Assembly (NCBI GenBank): GCA_024742415.1
Contig: JANSYN010000002.1
Coordinates: 372,001-436,000 of the forward strand
Length of the DNA: 64,000 nt
Direction of reading: 5' to 3'
Origin: Gammaproteobacteria bacterium
GTDB lineage: Bacteria; Pseudomonadota; Gammaproteobacteria; Pseudomonadales; Halieaceae
A program made the position numbers and the translations under genes. This document shows, one piece after another, positions 1 to 9,771 of the stretch. Under the pieces are notes generated by a model. The model made no database searches, was not told the origin of the DNA, and saw only the letters and a program-made list of their open reading frames with translations. Position 1 is the stretch's first letter. Every line of letters starts with the position of its first letter.

Positions 1-1097
1 TTGAACCACTGCTCGACCTTTGCATCGAGCTGCGCTGCTGTGATGGGTTCGTTACTGGCAAGCAGGAAATACAGCGCAACCATGGCCTCTTTGCATTCCG
101 ACTCTTCGGCATCATCCAGCACGCGAAAGAAAACGCCCGCGTTGTTGTCCAGCAGCCTGAAATACAGGTTCTCGGTCAGTGCCTGCGAGTATTTCAGCTT
201 GCGATTGCGAAAATTGGAAAACTGCTTCCAGCCGTAACCGATCAACGCGCCGATGCTGGCCAGCGCGGCAATCAGGGCGGCCTTGTTCAGCTCTACCGGT
301 TCCGCAGACAGCCCTATCCAGAAACCCAGTGCAGATCCGAGCAACAACAGCGTGGCGCCCATGCGCGTGGTAAACACTGCCGCGCCACTGGCGATGGCGG
401 GAATACCAATGAGCAACTTGTCGATCAGGCGCATGCCGATGCGGATATTGGGAAACAACATCTCGATATCGGCTTCGGGAACATTCTGAAACAGTTTGAT
501 CATGGTGCTGCCGGGTGGACACTGTATCAGCACGGCGTCTTCATCAAGGTTCGGCTTGATGCGCAGAAAAAGCACCACACGTTCGAAATTGGTGAATTGC
601 ACGCGCCGCTTCCACAGGCCAAAAAATTCACGCAGTACTTCGGTACGCCTGCTGGCGCCGCGCGTGTAAAGCTGCACTTCTTCAAAATCGCGCAGGTCGA
701 CATCAAGCTTTACCTGGAACAGCGAAGACGCACGCATCGCACGCTGTAAGTCCTTGTCAGAGACCTTGTCGTAGTTGGCTCGCTCCAGCACGGTGACCAG
801 AGCGTTCGAGAAATCCACCGCGTACGGGTCATCCTCCGTGCTGCCGATAAAGCGCGTGTCGGCATCCGGGTCATGGGGCGCATAGGCGTTCTTCAGGGTT
901 TGGCGCAGTTGGTAGAACTCATTCTGAAAGTGCGCCTGCACCGTCTTGTTCGTACGCATAAAGTGCGCCCGCTGCTGCGGGGTCAGCACGTCGCGCGCAA
1001 GCAGCATGTTCGCCAGGTCCACACGCCGATAGGGAATGAAGCGCCGCGGGGTGACCGCGCCAGTTGTTGCGTCGTGATCTTTTTCGGTTTGTGTCAT
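1..1097 (-). CDS. DUF3754 (TMEM143-like) membrane protein, C-terminus cut by window edge
   Basis: Reading leftwards from the ATG at 1097, the frame stays open for 365 codons to the window edge, so the C-terminus is missing. Near the N-terminus is an RFIPYRRVDLANML stretch, followed by a helical, charged region and an FKVDxR-type basic section. About two thirds along there are two hydrophobic segments (around IGIPAIASGAAVF and LLLLGSALGFWIGL), then a polar tail. This order is what the DUF3754/TMEM143 family shows; its biochemical function is unknown. The start is the first Met before the conserved region and has no strong ribosome site. The next gene on this strand, an exported Rossmann protein, ends 66 bases upstream, so co-transcription is possible. 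Family assignment is fairly sure; function is not known. Confidence 0.75.
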   Translation of the reverse strand, partial: MTQTEKDHDATTGAVTPRRFIPYRRVDLANMLLARDVLTPQQRAHFMRTNKTVQAHFQNEFYQLRQTLKNAYAPHDPDADTRFIGSTEDDPYAVDFSNALVTVLERANYDKVSDKDLQRAMRASSLFQVKLDVDLRDFEEVQLYTRGASRRTEVLREFFGLWKRRVQFTNFERVVLFLRIKPNLDEDAVLIQCPPGSTMIKLFQNVPEADIEMLFPNIRIGMRLIDKLLIGIPAIASGAAVFTTRMGATLLLLGSALGFWIGLSAEPVELNKAALIAALASIGALIGYGWKQFSNFRNRKLKYSQALTENLYFRLLDNNAGVFFRVLDDAEESECKEAMVALYFLLASNEPITAAQLDAKVEQWF

Positions 1098-1163
1098 CGC
1101 ATTCACTGCTGCCCCTGCTCCGCGTGGCCGCAGGGCAAATCGACCCAGGTGGCAAAGCCGGCG

Positions 1164-2330
1164 CTAGAGATCGCGGCGCACCACGCCCGGTATCTGCAGG
1201 GCCAGGTCCGGGCCATACACTTTTGCCGGGGTCTGGAAGCCGGCCTCCCACTGACCGTTCAGAATATTGCGCGCCACAATCAAGGCGCTGTGGAAGGTCA
1301 ACAGATACGGCTCCGGGGTGATCATCTCGGCGGTGGCGCTGTCGCCGCGTGCGTTAGTGGCCGTGGCAATCAACTGCACCTGACGCTTCTCTTGTGCCTC
1401 CGGTGGCGGGCCCTCGGGAAAGAACTGGTCAATCAACCAGGCCAGTGTATTCTTGCCCCACTCGCGCCTGATCAGCCAGAAAACCCAGTCGGGCATCGCG
1501 CCGGCCTGCTGCTGGTACACCTCGATCGTGGGCACGCCACTGCTGACCCACGAGGTCACCATGTCGGCCCACGGAATCTGCACGTAGTTCAATGTATTGC
1601 CATTGACCTCGCGCGTCAGGGTCTTGGGCTTATCCACTTCGATCATCTGCCCGTCAATGCGCATGAGCAATGGTCGCGATAACAGCTCCAGCCCGGACTT
1701 TGCGGTGCCGCGGCTGATCTGCGCGCCCTCTGCGGCCGTGTACTCATTGTTCATCAGTAGCCTCAGCTCAACAGGGTTGGACACTTTGCGTGCAACGTAC
1801 AGGTTCAGGCAATCTGTGGGCACCACATCGAAACCCACAGCGGGCATCACCATAATGTTCGCCTGCTGAAACTCGGCGTGCCGCTCAAGCTGTGCCTGAA
1901 TGACGTGATTCTCACCGGTGAGATCCACATAGTGAGTGCCGGCCTCGACCACGGCATCCAGCATGGGCTTCGCGGTAAAGGTGTAAGGGCCTGCTATGTG
2001 CATCACCAGCTCAAAATGGCGCAGCACTGTAACCAGCGTGTCGTGATCATCCAGCGACAGTGGAATGTAAGGCAGGCCAACGTCCTGCGCGAACGCCCGC
2101 AGTTTGTCGGGATTACGCCCGGCCAGCACCGGCGTTACACCGTAGTCTGCGGCCAGGCGCGCAATACCCTTGCCGGTATACCCATAGGCGCCGTAGATCA
2201 ACACCTGGCCGCGCCGATCCTCTGGCAGGCTGGCACTGATATCCCGTGCCGTGGCCAGCGTCAGACTGGCGTGAGTAGTAACAAGCAGTGTCAGCAGAAA
2301 GCACGCGATCGCTTTTATTGTCATGGGCAT
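1164..2330 (-). CDS. Exported saccharopine-dehydrogenase-like Rossmann oxidoreductase (trans-acting enoyl reductase type)
   Basis: A 388-residue protein. The start at 2330 is chosen over an in-frame ATG at 2492 because GGAGGT lies seven bases before it and because the extension has no family character. Residues 1-30 look like a signal peptide or N-terminal anchor (IKAIACFLLTLLVTTHASLTLATA). A dinucleotide-binding fold follows, with GAYGYTGKG around residue 45, then DHDTLV and the VxHIAGPYTF, GTHYVDLTGE and VGFDVVPTD blocks typical of saccharopine-dehydrogenase-like proteins related to the mycobacterial trans-acting enoyl reductase and YMR226-type proteins. The substrate cannot be read. The odd point is the signal-like N-terminus on a presumed NAD(P)-dependent enzyme: either it is membrane anchored facing the cytoplasm, or it uses exported cofactor. 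Confidence 0.8.
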   Translation of the reverse strand: MPMTIKAIACFLLTLLVTTHASLTLATARDISASLPEDRRGQVLIYGAYGYTGKGIARLAADYGVTPVLAGRNPDKLRAFAQDVGLPYIPLSLDDHDTLVTVLRHFELVMHIAGPYTFTAKPMLDAVVEAGTHYVDLTGENHVIQAQLERHAEFQQANIMVMPAVGFDVVPTDCLNLYVARKVSNPVELRLLMNNEYTAAEGAQISRGTAKSGLELLSRPLLMRIDGQMIEVDKPKTLTREVNGNTLNYVQIPWADMVTSWVSSGVPTIEVYQQQAGAMPDWVFWLIRREWGKNTLAWLIDQFFPEGPPPEAQEKRQVQLIATATNARGDSATAEMITPEPYLLTFHSALIVARNILNGQWEAGFQTPAKVYGPDLALQIPGVVRRDL

Positions 2331-2502
2331 GGCAGAACCTCCGGTGGAGTTGGCATCAGCATACGGTGCAGAGCGAAAAAGGTTAAGGGCAGGCATGCCC
2401 GACCGCACACCGAAAACAACGCCCGAGTGCCCCGTCGGCAGCAGCCCGGCCCCGCGAGCACAGGGCTGCCCGGAGACCGCCTGGCGTCGCACCGCGCTAA
2501 CG

Positions 2503-4062
2503 TCAAAGCTGTGATTCTATCGGCAACAGGCGGATGACACCGGCCATGAAGCGCTGCCAGGCCGTCGACAATGGGTCGCTGGTAAACTGCGCGGGCTGGC
2601 CGTTTTCTTCGCTTTGCCATAGCAGCTCGTTGTTTTCATCCAGCGTTACACGGTAGCTGGTTTGGGGTGTAACTCCTGCGTCCATGTAATTGCGCAAGCG
2701 CCGCGCAAGTTCTTTACTTTCTACATAGACACCTGCCTCGGTGTTGATGTTGGTAGAGCGCGGATCCAGGTTGTAACTGCCCACAAACAGCGAGTCGTCA
2801 TCAAAGATAAATGCCTTGGTGTGCAAGCCGGCCCGTGATTCGGCTTTCCATGCTTTTTGCACGACGTTGGTGTCGGCGCGCAGCTCGTACAGGTTGGCAC
2901 CCGCCTCAAGCAACTGGCGGCGATAACTGGAATAACCCGCATGGGCTGCGAGCACGTCATTGGAGGCAAGGGAGTTGGTCATGATGCGCACATCAATGCC
3001 TCTTTCGATCAGGCTGCTAATGGCCTTAACGCCGTTGTCTCCGGGAACGAAATAGGCGGATTCCAGCGTAAGCGACTGTTGCAGGCTGTCCAGCTTGTTG
3101 CCCAGCCCGCGCGAAATCGTACTGGTTTGCCCTTCGTCGATGATCCTTTGCGGGTCATCCCAGACAATCATGCCAGACGCCCAGACCAGCGGGCGGCCGT
3201 TGTCGGCCAGGGACTGGTACAGCGCCTGCAGATCATCGTCCAGTGAATAGGGGTACTGGCTGTTGGCGATGTCTTGTGCCAGCCGTTTGCGCAGCTCGGC
3301 GAGGTCTGCTGCGTCGAAAGATTCGGGCACCAGTGCATCAATGGGCACTGACCATTCGCCCTGCCAGAAGTAATCGAACACCGTGGAGATCTCGCGCACT
3401 ATCGGCCCCATAGCGACGATATCCAGGTCGCGAAAGTTGGTATCCATGGCGACATCGAAATAGTGATCGCCCATGTTTCGGCCACCCACAATCGCCATGG
3501 CGTTATCGCCCAACATGATTTTGTTATGCATGCGATGATTGACGCGCCTGAAGTCAAACAGGAAATTGGCGGCGGTACTGCGCGACCTGGACAGCGGGTT
3601 AAAGATGCGCACTTCGATATTGGGGTGGGCACTGAACGCGGCAACACCGTCATCACTGGGGCCCAGCCCGAAATCATCCACCAGCAGGCGCACACGCACC
3701 CCGCGATCGGCGGCCATCAAAACACGCTCCGCGAAGAGTCGGCCGGTTTCGTCCAGAGCCCAGATGTACACTTGTACATCCAGGGTTTTTTCGGTGTTGT
3801 CGATCATGCCCATGCGGTGCACAAACGCATCGTTTCCGCTGGTCAGTAAAGCAAACCCTGACTTGCCGGGGTTGGCAGCCTGCTGCTCGGCGGTCAGTTG
3901 ATCGAGATAGGTCGAATGATAGTCCTGCAGCGCTACCGACGTGGTTTTGGTGTAGTCTGGCGGCGCACTCGCACACCCGGCCAATACAAGGCTGCCTGCC
4001 AGCCACAGCAACAGGCCGTTGGTTGGCAACAGGGTGGCTAAGAGAGACTTTCTTCCAATCAT
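2503..4062 (-). CDS. Phospholipase-D superfamily lipoprotein, cardiolipin synthase C-like
   Basis: A 519-residue protein with a lipobox (SLVLAGC) at the N-terminus, so probably lipid anchored in the envelope. It has two HKD catalytic motifs: HNKIMLGDNAMAIVGGRN in the first half and HTKAFIFDDDSLFVGSYN near the C-terminus. Together they make the two-site active centre of the PLD superfamily. The order and spacing fit bacterial cardiolipin synthase C (YmdC) and related lipoproteins, which transfer phosphatidyl groups between phospholipids. The start at 4062 is preferred over the ATG at 4098 because AGAGA precedes it and the signal peptide begins there. A membrane phospholipid substrate is inferred from the family. 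A nuclease role is less likely because of the lipoprotein signal. Confidence 0.85.
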   Translation of the reverse strand: MIGRKSLLATLLPTNGLLLWLAGSLVLAGCASAPPDYTKTTSVALQDYHSTYLDQLTAEQQAANPGKSGFALLTSGNDAFVHRMGMIDNTEKTLDVQVYIWALDETGRLFAERVLMAADRGVRVRLLVDDFGLGPSDDGVAAFSAHPNIEVRIFNPLSRSRSTAANFLFDFRRVNHRMHNKIMLGDNAMAIVGGRNMGDHYFDVAMDTNFRDLDIVAMGPIVREISTVFDYFWQGEWSVPIDALVPESFDAADLAELRKRLAQDIANSQYPYSLDDDLQALYQSLADNGRPLVWASGMIVWDDPQRIIDEGQTSTISRGLGNKLDSLQQSLTLESAYFVPGDNGVKAISSLIERGIDVRIMTNSLASNDVLAAHAGYSSYRRQLLEAGANLYELRADTNVVQKAWKAESRAGLHTKAFIFDDDSLFVGSYNLDPRSTNINTEAGVYVESKELARRLRNYMDAGVTPQTSYRVTLDENNELLWQSEENGQPAQFTSDPLSTAWQRFMAGVIRLLPIESQL

Positions 4063-4267
4063 TGTTATTCTCTGGCCATCGTTTGCGTTAAATAGCATCG
4101 GCAGTTCGACGGGGGTTCACATCCCGGTCAACGGCGCTGCCAGGTAGCCCGGCCAATGTAGGCAAGGAACGCAATTCCGTCCTACAATGCTCGCACCGGT
4201 GGCATAAAAAGAGAACCCACCATCAATAATAAATCTGTCTACCTGACACCAAGCCAAAGCGCCGCAT

Positions 4268-5527
4268 ATGCAAAATTCCAGACACCCAAACACCGCTATA
4301 CGTTCTATTCTTGCACTGAGCCTCGTTGTACTGGGCGCTTGCAGCGATTCCGGTAACGACGCATTGAGCGGCGGCAACGCCGCCCTCGCCGCCTACGCTG
4401 ACCCGGGCATCGGGCCCTGGCAAACCGTGCCACGGGACCAGTTGATTGCCGAATGCGGCCTTGACCCGGATATTCTCGACGAGATCGACCAGAGCGCGCC
4501 GTATTCCTATGCAGTGGTGCGTTACGGCAAGCTTTGTCACGAGTTCTATCACCCGGACGATCCGGGGCCAGACGAGCAGTTCAATAACTTCTCTGCGACC
4601 AAGACGCTGGCGGCCACGCTGGTGGGGCGAACAGTGTTGCTCAGTGAAAACCTGCCCCGCCCGCTGCGCGATACCGATCGCGTGGATAGCTGGATATCCG
4701 ACATCACCTTCAACCCGGACGCACTGGTCGCGCACGTGCTGGCGATGCTGGGCTTCAACGACAGCCTGGCCTTTGGCCAGCGCACCTATGCCTATGACGC
4801 CAGCGGCCAGCGCGAAATCAACCGGCTCAGTGATGTACTCGAGGCAGTGATTGCCCAGGACCCGACCCAGTTCAGCGGCGCCACAACCACACAGGAACTG
4901 GCCAGGCGCGAGCTGTTTAATCGCCTGGGCATGGACAACAGCTCCTGGGACGGCGAGAGCTTCGGCTCAACCTGGCACTCAGACCTGCACGACATGGCAA
5001 GGCTTGGCCTGCTGCTGGTACACAATGGCGTGTGGAACCAGCAGCAACTGGTCAGCCAGGAGTGGGTCTACAAAATGACGCACCCGGCGTTTGAGGATGC
5101 CAACACCGCCTATGGCTACCTCACCTGGCTCGCCGCCAGTAGAAACTATTACCTGCCCGGGCTGGATATCAACTTCCAGCAACCACTGGCCGACTGCCAG
5201 CCAGACGCGCTTTGGCCGCAGTACCCGCACACACTCAGTGAATCTACCGACTGCAACTACGACGGCGCCTATCCCTGCACACAAACCTACGACGTGGGTG
5301 CCTTTGCCGCAGCCGGTGCCGGCGGCCAGTTGATTGTGGGTCACCGCGCGCTGGACCTGGTACTAGTCACCCGCAATGCGGGCATCGCGGCGTTTATCAG
5401 CACACCGTGGGAATTGATGCGGCGCGCGCTGATAGCACACGACCCGGTGTACGCAGGTGATGAAGAAGCGTTCTGCGCCGCCTATGGCGCCGGTGAGTAC
5501 GCGCCAGACCTGATAACCGCACCCTGA
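4268..5527 (+). CDS. Lipoprotein serine hydrolase, beta-lactamase/PBP-like fold
   Basis: A 419-residue protein with a lipobox VLGAC (Cys25) followed by SDSGND, one of six mature lipoproteins here that start Cys-Ser-Asp. The SxxK nucleophile motif is SATK at residues 109-112. C-terminal blocks GLLLVHNGVWNQQQLVSQEW and AYGYLTWLA are characteristic of class C beta-lactamase-related serine hydrolases (Pfam Beta-lactamase). A YxN motif is not clear (YAYDASGQ sits in the right region), so it is more likely an esterase or peptidase than a true beta-lactamase. No strong ribosome site precedes the ATG. The leader contains CAATAATAAATC about 40 bases upstream. It is followed at 63 bases by another lipoprotein gene on the same strand. 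Confidence 0.8.
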   Translation: MQNSRHPNTAIRSILALSLVVLGACSDSGNDALSGGNAALAAYADPGIGPWQTVPRDQLIAECGLDPDILDEIDQSAPYSYAVVRYGKLCHEFYHPDDPGPDEQFNNFSATKTLAATLVGRTVLLSENLPRPLRDTDRVDSWISDITFNPDALVAHVLAMLGFNDSLAFGQRTYAYDASGQREINRLSDVLEAVIAQDPTQFSGATTTQELARRELFNRLGMDNSSWDGESFGSTWHSDLHDMARLGLLLVHNGVWNQQQLVSQEWVYKMTHPAFEDANTAYGYLTWLAASRNYYLPGLDINFQQPLADCQPDALWPQYPHTLSESTDCNYDGAYPCTQTYDVGAFAAAGAGGQLIVGHRALDLVLVTRNAGIAAFISTPWELMRRALIAHDPVYAGDEEAFCAAYGAGEYAPDLITAP

Positions 5528-5590
5528 CCCCTTGCAATCGCGACCCGTTTAAAAACGCGTCATTCGACACCGAGCCTACGGAGACACACC

Positions 5591-6664
5591 ATGCGCCTGA
5601 ACACCCAGCACCTTGCACTGACCGCACTGCTCGCCCTTGCCCTTGCCGGTTGCGGGCGTATTGAAACCAGTTGTGCAACCGTGGGTAACGTCAAACCGCT
5701 GTGCGGTGTGCAGATGCCCGAAGACATCGAGGTGCTGCCCAACGAAGGCGGGCTGCTGATTGCAGAGTACGGCCACAATGGTGAGTTAACCGGTGACCTG
5801 GTGTGGTACCAACCCGGGCCAGAGGCGACGTTTGTTGCATTGGTCACCAACGACAACATCACAACAGGTGCCGGCGAACTCTGGGGCAGTGCTGACTGCG
5901 CTGTGCCAGACAAGCTGTCACCCCATGGCATTCACCTGTCAAAGCGCGGCGCGACGCACCAGCTACTGGTGGTGAATCACAGCAGCTATGAGCAGGTGCT
6001 GTTTTATGAGGTGAAGACCTCCAGTGATCCGCAACTGCCACCTGCACTTGAATGGCGCGGCTGTGTGACCTTCCCCGAGTACGCGGTGCTCAACGATGTG
6101 GCCGCCGTCGCCGGCGCCGGCTTTGCCGTGACGCATATGTACAATCGCGAAAGCCAGGCCATGGCACAGTTCAAGTCCCTGCTGGGCATCAACAAGGGCC
6201 ATGTGTGGCTGTGGTATCCGGGCAAGCCCGCTACGATATTGCCCAACTCCAGCGCGCGCCTGCCCAACGGCATTGAAGTGGCCGATGACGGACGCAGCGT
6301 CTGGGTCAACAACTACATCGACCAGCAGGTGAAACAACACGCCCTGCCCTCGGGCGAAGTACTTGCCGCTATTCACGTCCCCAACATCGACAACTCCGCC
6401 TGGCTGCCCGACGGCCGCCTGTTACAGGCATCGCACAAATCGCCCATGGGCATGATGCCCTGCTTCGGCGTCACCGAGGGCACCTGCGCCGCCGGCTATG
6501 AGTTGATTGCCGTGGATACGGCAACGGGTACAAGTGAAACGCTGTTCAGTTCCAGCAAGGGCGAGTTGTTTGGCCCCGCTACTGTCGCGGTGCAGTACAA
6601 GGGCAAACTGTATGCAGGGTCCTTTTCAGGGGACAGGCTCGCGGAGATCACCTTGCAAAAATGA
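5591..6664 (+). CDS. Lipoprotein with SMP-30/paraoxonase-like beta-propeller
   Basis: A 357-residue protein with a signal peptide and lipobox LALAGC at residues 16-21. GGAGAC lies six bases before the ATG. Repeated blade-like stretches follow: EDIEVLPNEGGLLIAEYG, SPHGIHLSKRG, LPNGIEVADDGRSVWVNNY and SAWLPDGRLLQASH, ending with GPATVAVQYKGKLYAGSFSGDRLAEI. The LPNGIEV...VWVNNY blade resembles SMP-30/gluconolactonase and arylesterase (paraoxonase-like) propellers, which bind calcium and hydrolyse lactones. No catalytic claim can be made beyond the fold. It follows the serine hydrolase at 4268 on the same strand and faces the NfeD gene tail to tail. Confidence 0.7.
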   Translation: MRLNTQHLALTALLALALAGCGRIETSCATVGNVKPLCGVQMPEDIEVLPNEGGLLIAEYGHNGELTGDLVWYQPGPEATFVALVTNDNITTGAGELWGSADCAVPDKLSPHGIHLSKRGATHQLLVVNHSSYEQVLFYEVKTSSDPQLPPALEWRGCVTFPEYAVLNDVAAVAGAGFAVTHMYNRESQAMAQFKSLLGINKGHVWLWYPGKPATILPNSSARLPNGIEVADDGRSVWVNNYIDQQVKQHALPSGEVLAAIHVPNIDNSAWLPDGRLLQASHKSPMGMMPCFGVTEGTCAAGYELIAVDTATGTSETLFSSSKGELFGPATVAVQYKGKLYAGSFSGDRLAEITLQK

Positions 6665-6706
6665 GGCCGGCGGCACTGCTGCGCCCGCTCCCGCAATACG
6701 GGGCGG

Positions 6707-7153
6707 CTAGCTCACCGCTTCAATCTGCAGGGTCATGCCCTGCACTGCAGTCACTTCTACCTCGGTACCGCGGGCGAGCCTGCCCGCACACTGCGCCTGC
6801 CAGCGGGTGTCGCCGATAACGACCGCACCTTTTTCGGCTATATCCTCCTGCAAGGTCAGGCGTGTGCCCACGAGTTGCGCTGCACGGTTGTTGAGCAGCG
6901 GGTTGTCGGTGCGCTGATTGACACCGCGAAAGAAGTACGAATACGCCAGCGTCAGCACCACCGACAGCACACCAAACACAGCCAGCTGCCAACCCCAGGC
7001 AATGGTGGGCACGATGAGCAACACCACAGACATCACCAAAGCCGCGGCAGCGATGCCTATGAAAAATCCGGCAGTCGCGAATATTTCGATACCAAACAGC
7101 AGTAGCGAAAGCACAAACCAGTGCCAGGGTTGCAGGGACTGTATCAGCTCCAT
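6707..7153 (-). CDS. NfeD-like membrane protein
   Basis: A 148-residue protein. Three hydrophobic segments fill residues 12-75 (WHWFVLSLLLFGIEIF, FFIGIAAAALVMSVVLLIV and WGWQLAVFGVLSVVLTLAYSY). A small soluble beta domain follows from about residue 90 (AAQLVGTRLTLQEDIAEKGAVVIGDTRW...GTEVEVTAVQGMTLQIE), which is the OB-fold of the short NfeD family. The gene starts three bases after the stop of the SPFH gene at 7157, so the two are almost certainly co-transcribed and translationally coupled. In the family, NfeD and SPFH/stomatin proteins form a membrane-microdomain pair (QmcA/YbbK-type); the exact role is unclear. Confidence 0.9.
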   Translation of the reverse strand: MELIQSLQPWHWFVLSLLLFGIEIFATAGFFIGIAAAALVMSVVLLIVPTIAWGWQLAVFGVLSVVLTLAYSYFFRGVNQRTDNPLLNNRAAQLVGTRLTLQEDIAEKGAVVIGDTRWQAQCAGRLARGTEVEVTAVQGMTLQIEAVS

Positions 7154-7156
7154 CGC

Positions 7157-8098
7157 TCAGCCCTGACCTTCGCCCACGGGCGTTTTGCTGTTGCCCATTT
7201 CACCGACAATTTCAGAAATACCCGCGATGGAACCGATCAGGCTGCCCGCCTCCAGCGGAATCATCATGACCTTGTTGTTATTGGACGTGGCCAGTTGCGC
7301 CAGCGCCTCGGTGTACTTGGTGGCAACAAAATAATTAATCGCCTGCGAATTACCCGAGTCTATTGCTTCACTGACCACCTGCGTTGCCTTCGCTTCAGCT
7401 TCGGCCAGTCGCTCGCGCGCCTCGGCCTGTCGGCGCGCCGCTTCGAGTTCTCCCTCGGCGGCCAGTACTACCGCGCGCTTGTCACCCTCGGCCACTTGAA
7501 TCACCGCTTCACGATGGCCCTCGGCCTCGAGTATCTGTGCGCGCTTTTCCCGCTCGGCCTTCATCTGGCGCCCCATGGCGGCAACCAGATCCTGTGGCGG
7601 CGTAATGTCGCGAATTTCAATACGCGTTACCTTGATGCCCCAGGGGTTGGTGGCCTCGTCTACCTTGATCAGCAGTTCGGCATTGATCTTGTCGCGCTGT
7701 GAGAGCATGTGGTCCAGTTCCATGGAACCGAGCACCGCACGGATGTTGGTCATCACCAGGTTCTGCATGGCGCGCTCGCGGTCATTGACCTCGTAGGCGG
7801 CCTTTTCGGGTTGCTGGACCTGGAAAAAACACACTGCGTCAGCAGTGACCATGGCGTTGTCTGCGGAGATGACTTCCTGGCGCGGAATATCCAGCACCAG
7901 TTCCATCATGTTGACCTTCTCACCCACGCGATCGATAAACGGCACAATGAGATTGAGCCCGGGCTTCAGGGTTTTGGTATAGCGGCCAAAGCGTTCTACC
8001 GTCCAGTTATGGCCCTGGGGCACCATTTTGGCGCCGGCAATGATCACCACGATACCAAAACCCAGCAGTGCCAATCCGACTACGCCTATCTCTTCCAT
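7157..8098 (-). CDS. qmcA: SPFH/band-7 (stomatin, QmcA-type) membrane protein
   Basis: A 313-residue protein. One N-terminal membrane helix ([19 protein letters not shown]) is followed by an SPFH domain beginning [34 protein letters not shown]. Next is the conserved [25 protein letters not shown] block, then [17 protein letters not shown] long Ala/Glu-rich coiled coil runs from about residue 185 to 250, and a short conserved C-terminal region follows. This matches the bacterial stomatin-like QmcA/YbbK family in length and order. These proteins oligomerise into ring or cage scaffolds in the membrane and act with NfeD partners; the NfeD gene follows directly. The gene symbol is given by similarity only. 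Confidence 0.9.
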   Translation of the reverse strand: MEEIGVVGLALLGFGIVVIIAGAKMVPQGHNWTVERFGRYTKTLKPGLNLIVPFIDRVGEKVNMMELVLDIPRQEVISADNAMVTADAVCFFQVQQPEKAAYEVNDRERAMQNLVMTNIRAVLGSMELDHMLSQRDKINAELLIKVDEATNPWGIKVTRIEIRDITPPQDLVAAMGRQMKAEREKRAQILEAEGHREAVIQVAEGDKRAVVLAAEGELEAARRQAEARERLAEAEAKATQVVSEAIDSGNSQAINYFVATKYTEALAQLATSNNNKVMMIPLEAGSLIGSIAGISEIVGEMGNSKTPVGEGQG

Positions 8099-8218
8099 GT
8101 CGCTCTCCTGTGCGCTGCATGCAGCGGTTGCGGTACTGATGCCCGAAGTGCGTATCAGCGGATCATTGAGTCTAGCCTACACCGGCGTCTGGCGCATGGC
8201 CTGAGCCACCACGGCATT

Positions 8219-9631
8219 TCAAGCAGCCGGCGCATCGAGGCGGCCTTGCAGTGCCTGCAGGCCGCCGTCCAGCCGGCCCTGTCTGCCAAGCAGGTTGTTG
8301 TACTCCATAGGGTCCGCCTGCAGGTTGTAGAGTTCTTCACCACCTGCGCCGTAGCGCGTCCAGCGCCACTTGCCAATACGGGTAGAGACCGCATCGCCCC
8401 AGAGCATTTCGGCGGGCCTTGGCGCCACGGCGCCGCCGGCCAGGTCAAGCAGGCTGGCGCCCTCGTAGTGTGCCGGTGCCGCAATGCCTGCCAGGGCCAG
8501 CAAGGTTGGGGCCAGGTCGAGCAGGCTTACCGGTTCGGCGTAGGCGCCACCGGCAGGCAACACCGCGGGCGCGCGAATCAGCAGGGGCACGCGTGTGGCC
8601 TGCTCCCACAGCGCCATCTTGCGCCAGTGGAGCTTTTCACCCAGGTGATAACCGTGATCGGACCACAGCACCACATGGGTATTGTCACGGTATGCGCTGG
8701 CGTCCAGCACCCGCAGGATGTGGCCGACCATGGCATCCGTGTGCGTGATCGCCGCCAGGTAAGCCTGCACATGTTCACGCCACAGGCCAGACTGGACGAT
8801 CATGTCGTGCTGGTTGTATGGCTTGCCGTTGACCTCTCCTGAGGGATAGCGGGCCAGCGCAATGGCAGCCTCGGGCAGATCTTCCAGGTCGTCGGCACGC
8901 ACCTGCGGCAGGACCACGCTGTCCAGCGGGTGCTTGTCGTAGGCCCAGCGCGGCACGCGCCAGGGCACGTGCGGCTGGTGTAAACCGATTGCCATGAACC
9001 AGGGTGTGCTTTTTTTCTTCTGCAACTGGGCGGCGGCGAAGTTTGCCGCGATCTGGTCGGTGTGTGTTTGGTCTTCAGGAAACACGCCATAATCGAAAAA
9101 GGTGCCGTGCTCGCCGAACGAGCCGGGAATCTCCTGGTAGGGCTGGTAGGTATCCCAGAAACGCGCTGTGCCCTTTTCCCAGTGAAATACCTTGCCGGTG
9201 GAAATGGTCTCGTAACCGGCAGCCGAAAAGTAGCGCGGCAGAGGCAACCATTGCCGATGATTGGTCAGGTCGATGTAAGCGGCGCTGTCGTCAATACCAT
9301 CCAAACCGGCCGTTGCCGGGCTCAACCCCCACAGCATGGAGCCACGACTGGCAATACACACCGGCACTGAACAGTACGCGCGGTCAAACGAAAACGACTG
9401 CGCGCGCAAGCGATCAATATTGGGGGTGTAGACACCGGGATGACTGTTGGCATAACCCACCCAGTCGCGCAGGTCATCGATGCACAACAACAGGATGTTC
9501 GGCTGCTTCTGCGCATCAGTCGCGCTGCGAAGAGGCGCACCCTGCAGGCGACTATTTGCTCCCACTGGCTGAGTCGCCGCACACAGGCCCAGTGCCAGAC
9601 TGGAAAGTAGTTCTCGACGCGTGAGATGCAT
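8219..9631 (-). CDS. Secreted type I sulfatase (iduronate-2-sulfatase-like)
   Basis: A 470-residue protein. The start at 9631 is chosen because a Tat-like leader begins there (HLTRRELLSSLALGLCA); an upstream ATG at 9727 adds 32 unrelated residues. The sulfatase fold opens with NILLLCIDDLRDWVG (metal-binding Asp pair). The formylglycine motif follows in CSVPVCIASRGSMLWG, where the Cys of C-x-A-x-R would be oxidised by a formylglycine-generating enzyme. Later blocks GLHQPHVPWRVP, VVLWSDHGYHLGEKLHWRK and the C-terminal LYNLQADPMEYNNL are typical of the iduronate-2-sulfatase branch. The substrate is probably a sulfated polysaccharide, but none can be named. No maturase gene is in the window. Confidence 0.85.
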   Translation of the reverse strand: MHLTRRELLSSLALGLCAATQPVGANSRLQGAPLRSATDAQKQPNILLLCIDDLRDWVGYANSHPGVYTPNIDRLRAQSFSFDRAYCSVPVCIASRGSMLWGLSPATAGLDGIDDSAAYIDLTNHRQWLPLPRYFSAAGYETISTGKVFHWEKGTARFWDTYQPYQEIPGSFGEHGTFFDYGVFPEDQTHTDQIAANFAAAQLQKKKSTPWFMAIGLHQPHVPWRVPRWAYDKHPLDSVVLPQVRADDLEDLPEAAIALARYPSGEVNGKPYNQHDMIVQSGLWREHVQAYLAAITHTDAMVGHILRVLDASAYRDNTHVVLWSDHGYHLGEKLHWRKMALWEQATRVPLLIRAPAVLPAGGAYAEPVSLLDLAPTLLALAGIAAPAHYEGASLLDLAGGAVAPRPAEMLWGDAVSTRIGKWRWTRYGAGGEELYNLQADPMEYNNLLGRQGRLDGGLQALQGRLDAPAA

Positions 9632-9771
9632 ACCGGCATTGTCGTAGAGCCTGACAACCCTGTCAAAGCAGCGCGTACTGTGCTTGCAGTGAGAAGCCAC
9701 TCTGTTACATTTGGTGCTCGCCTTCAACAGTACACTCGCAACATTCGAGACGCAGACCTACACGCACACAG

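Noticed and set aside
873-1682. Open frame of 269 codons on the plus strand
   Set aside because: Shadow of the DUF3754 and saccharopine-dehydrogenase-like genes on the minus strand; no family motif.
7709-8842. Open frame of 377 codons on the plus strand
   Set aside because: Runs antisense across both the SPFH and sulfatase genes; no recognisable motif.
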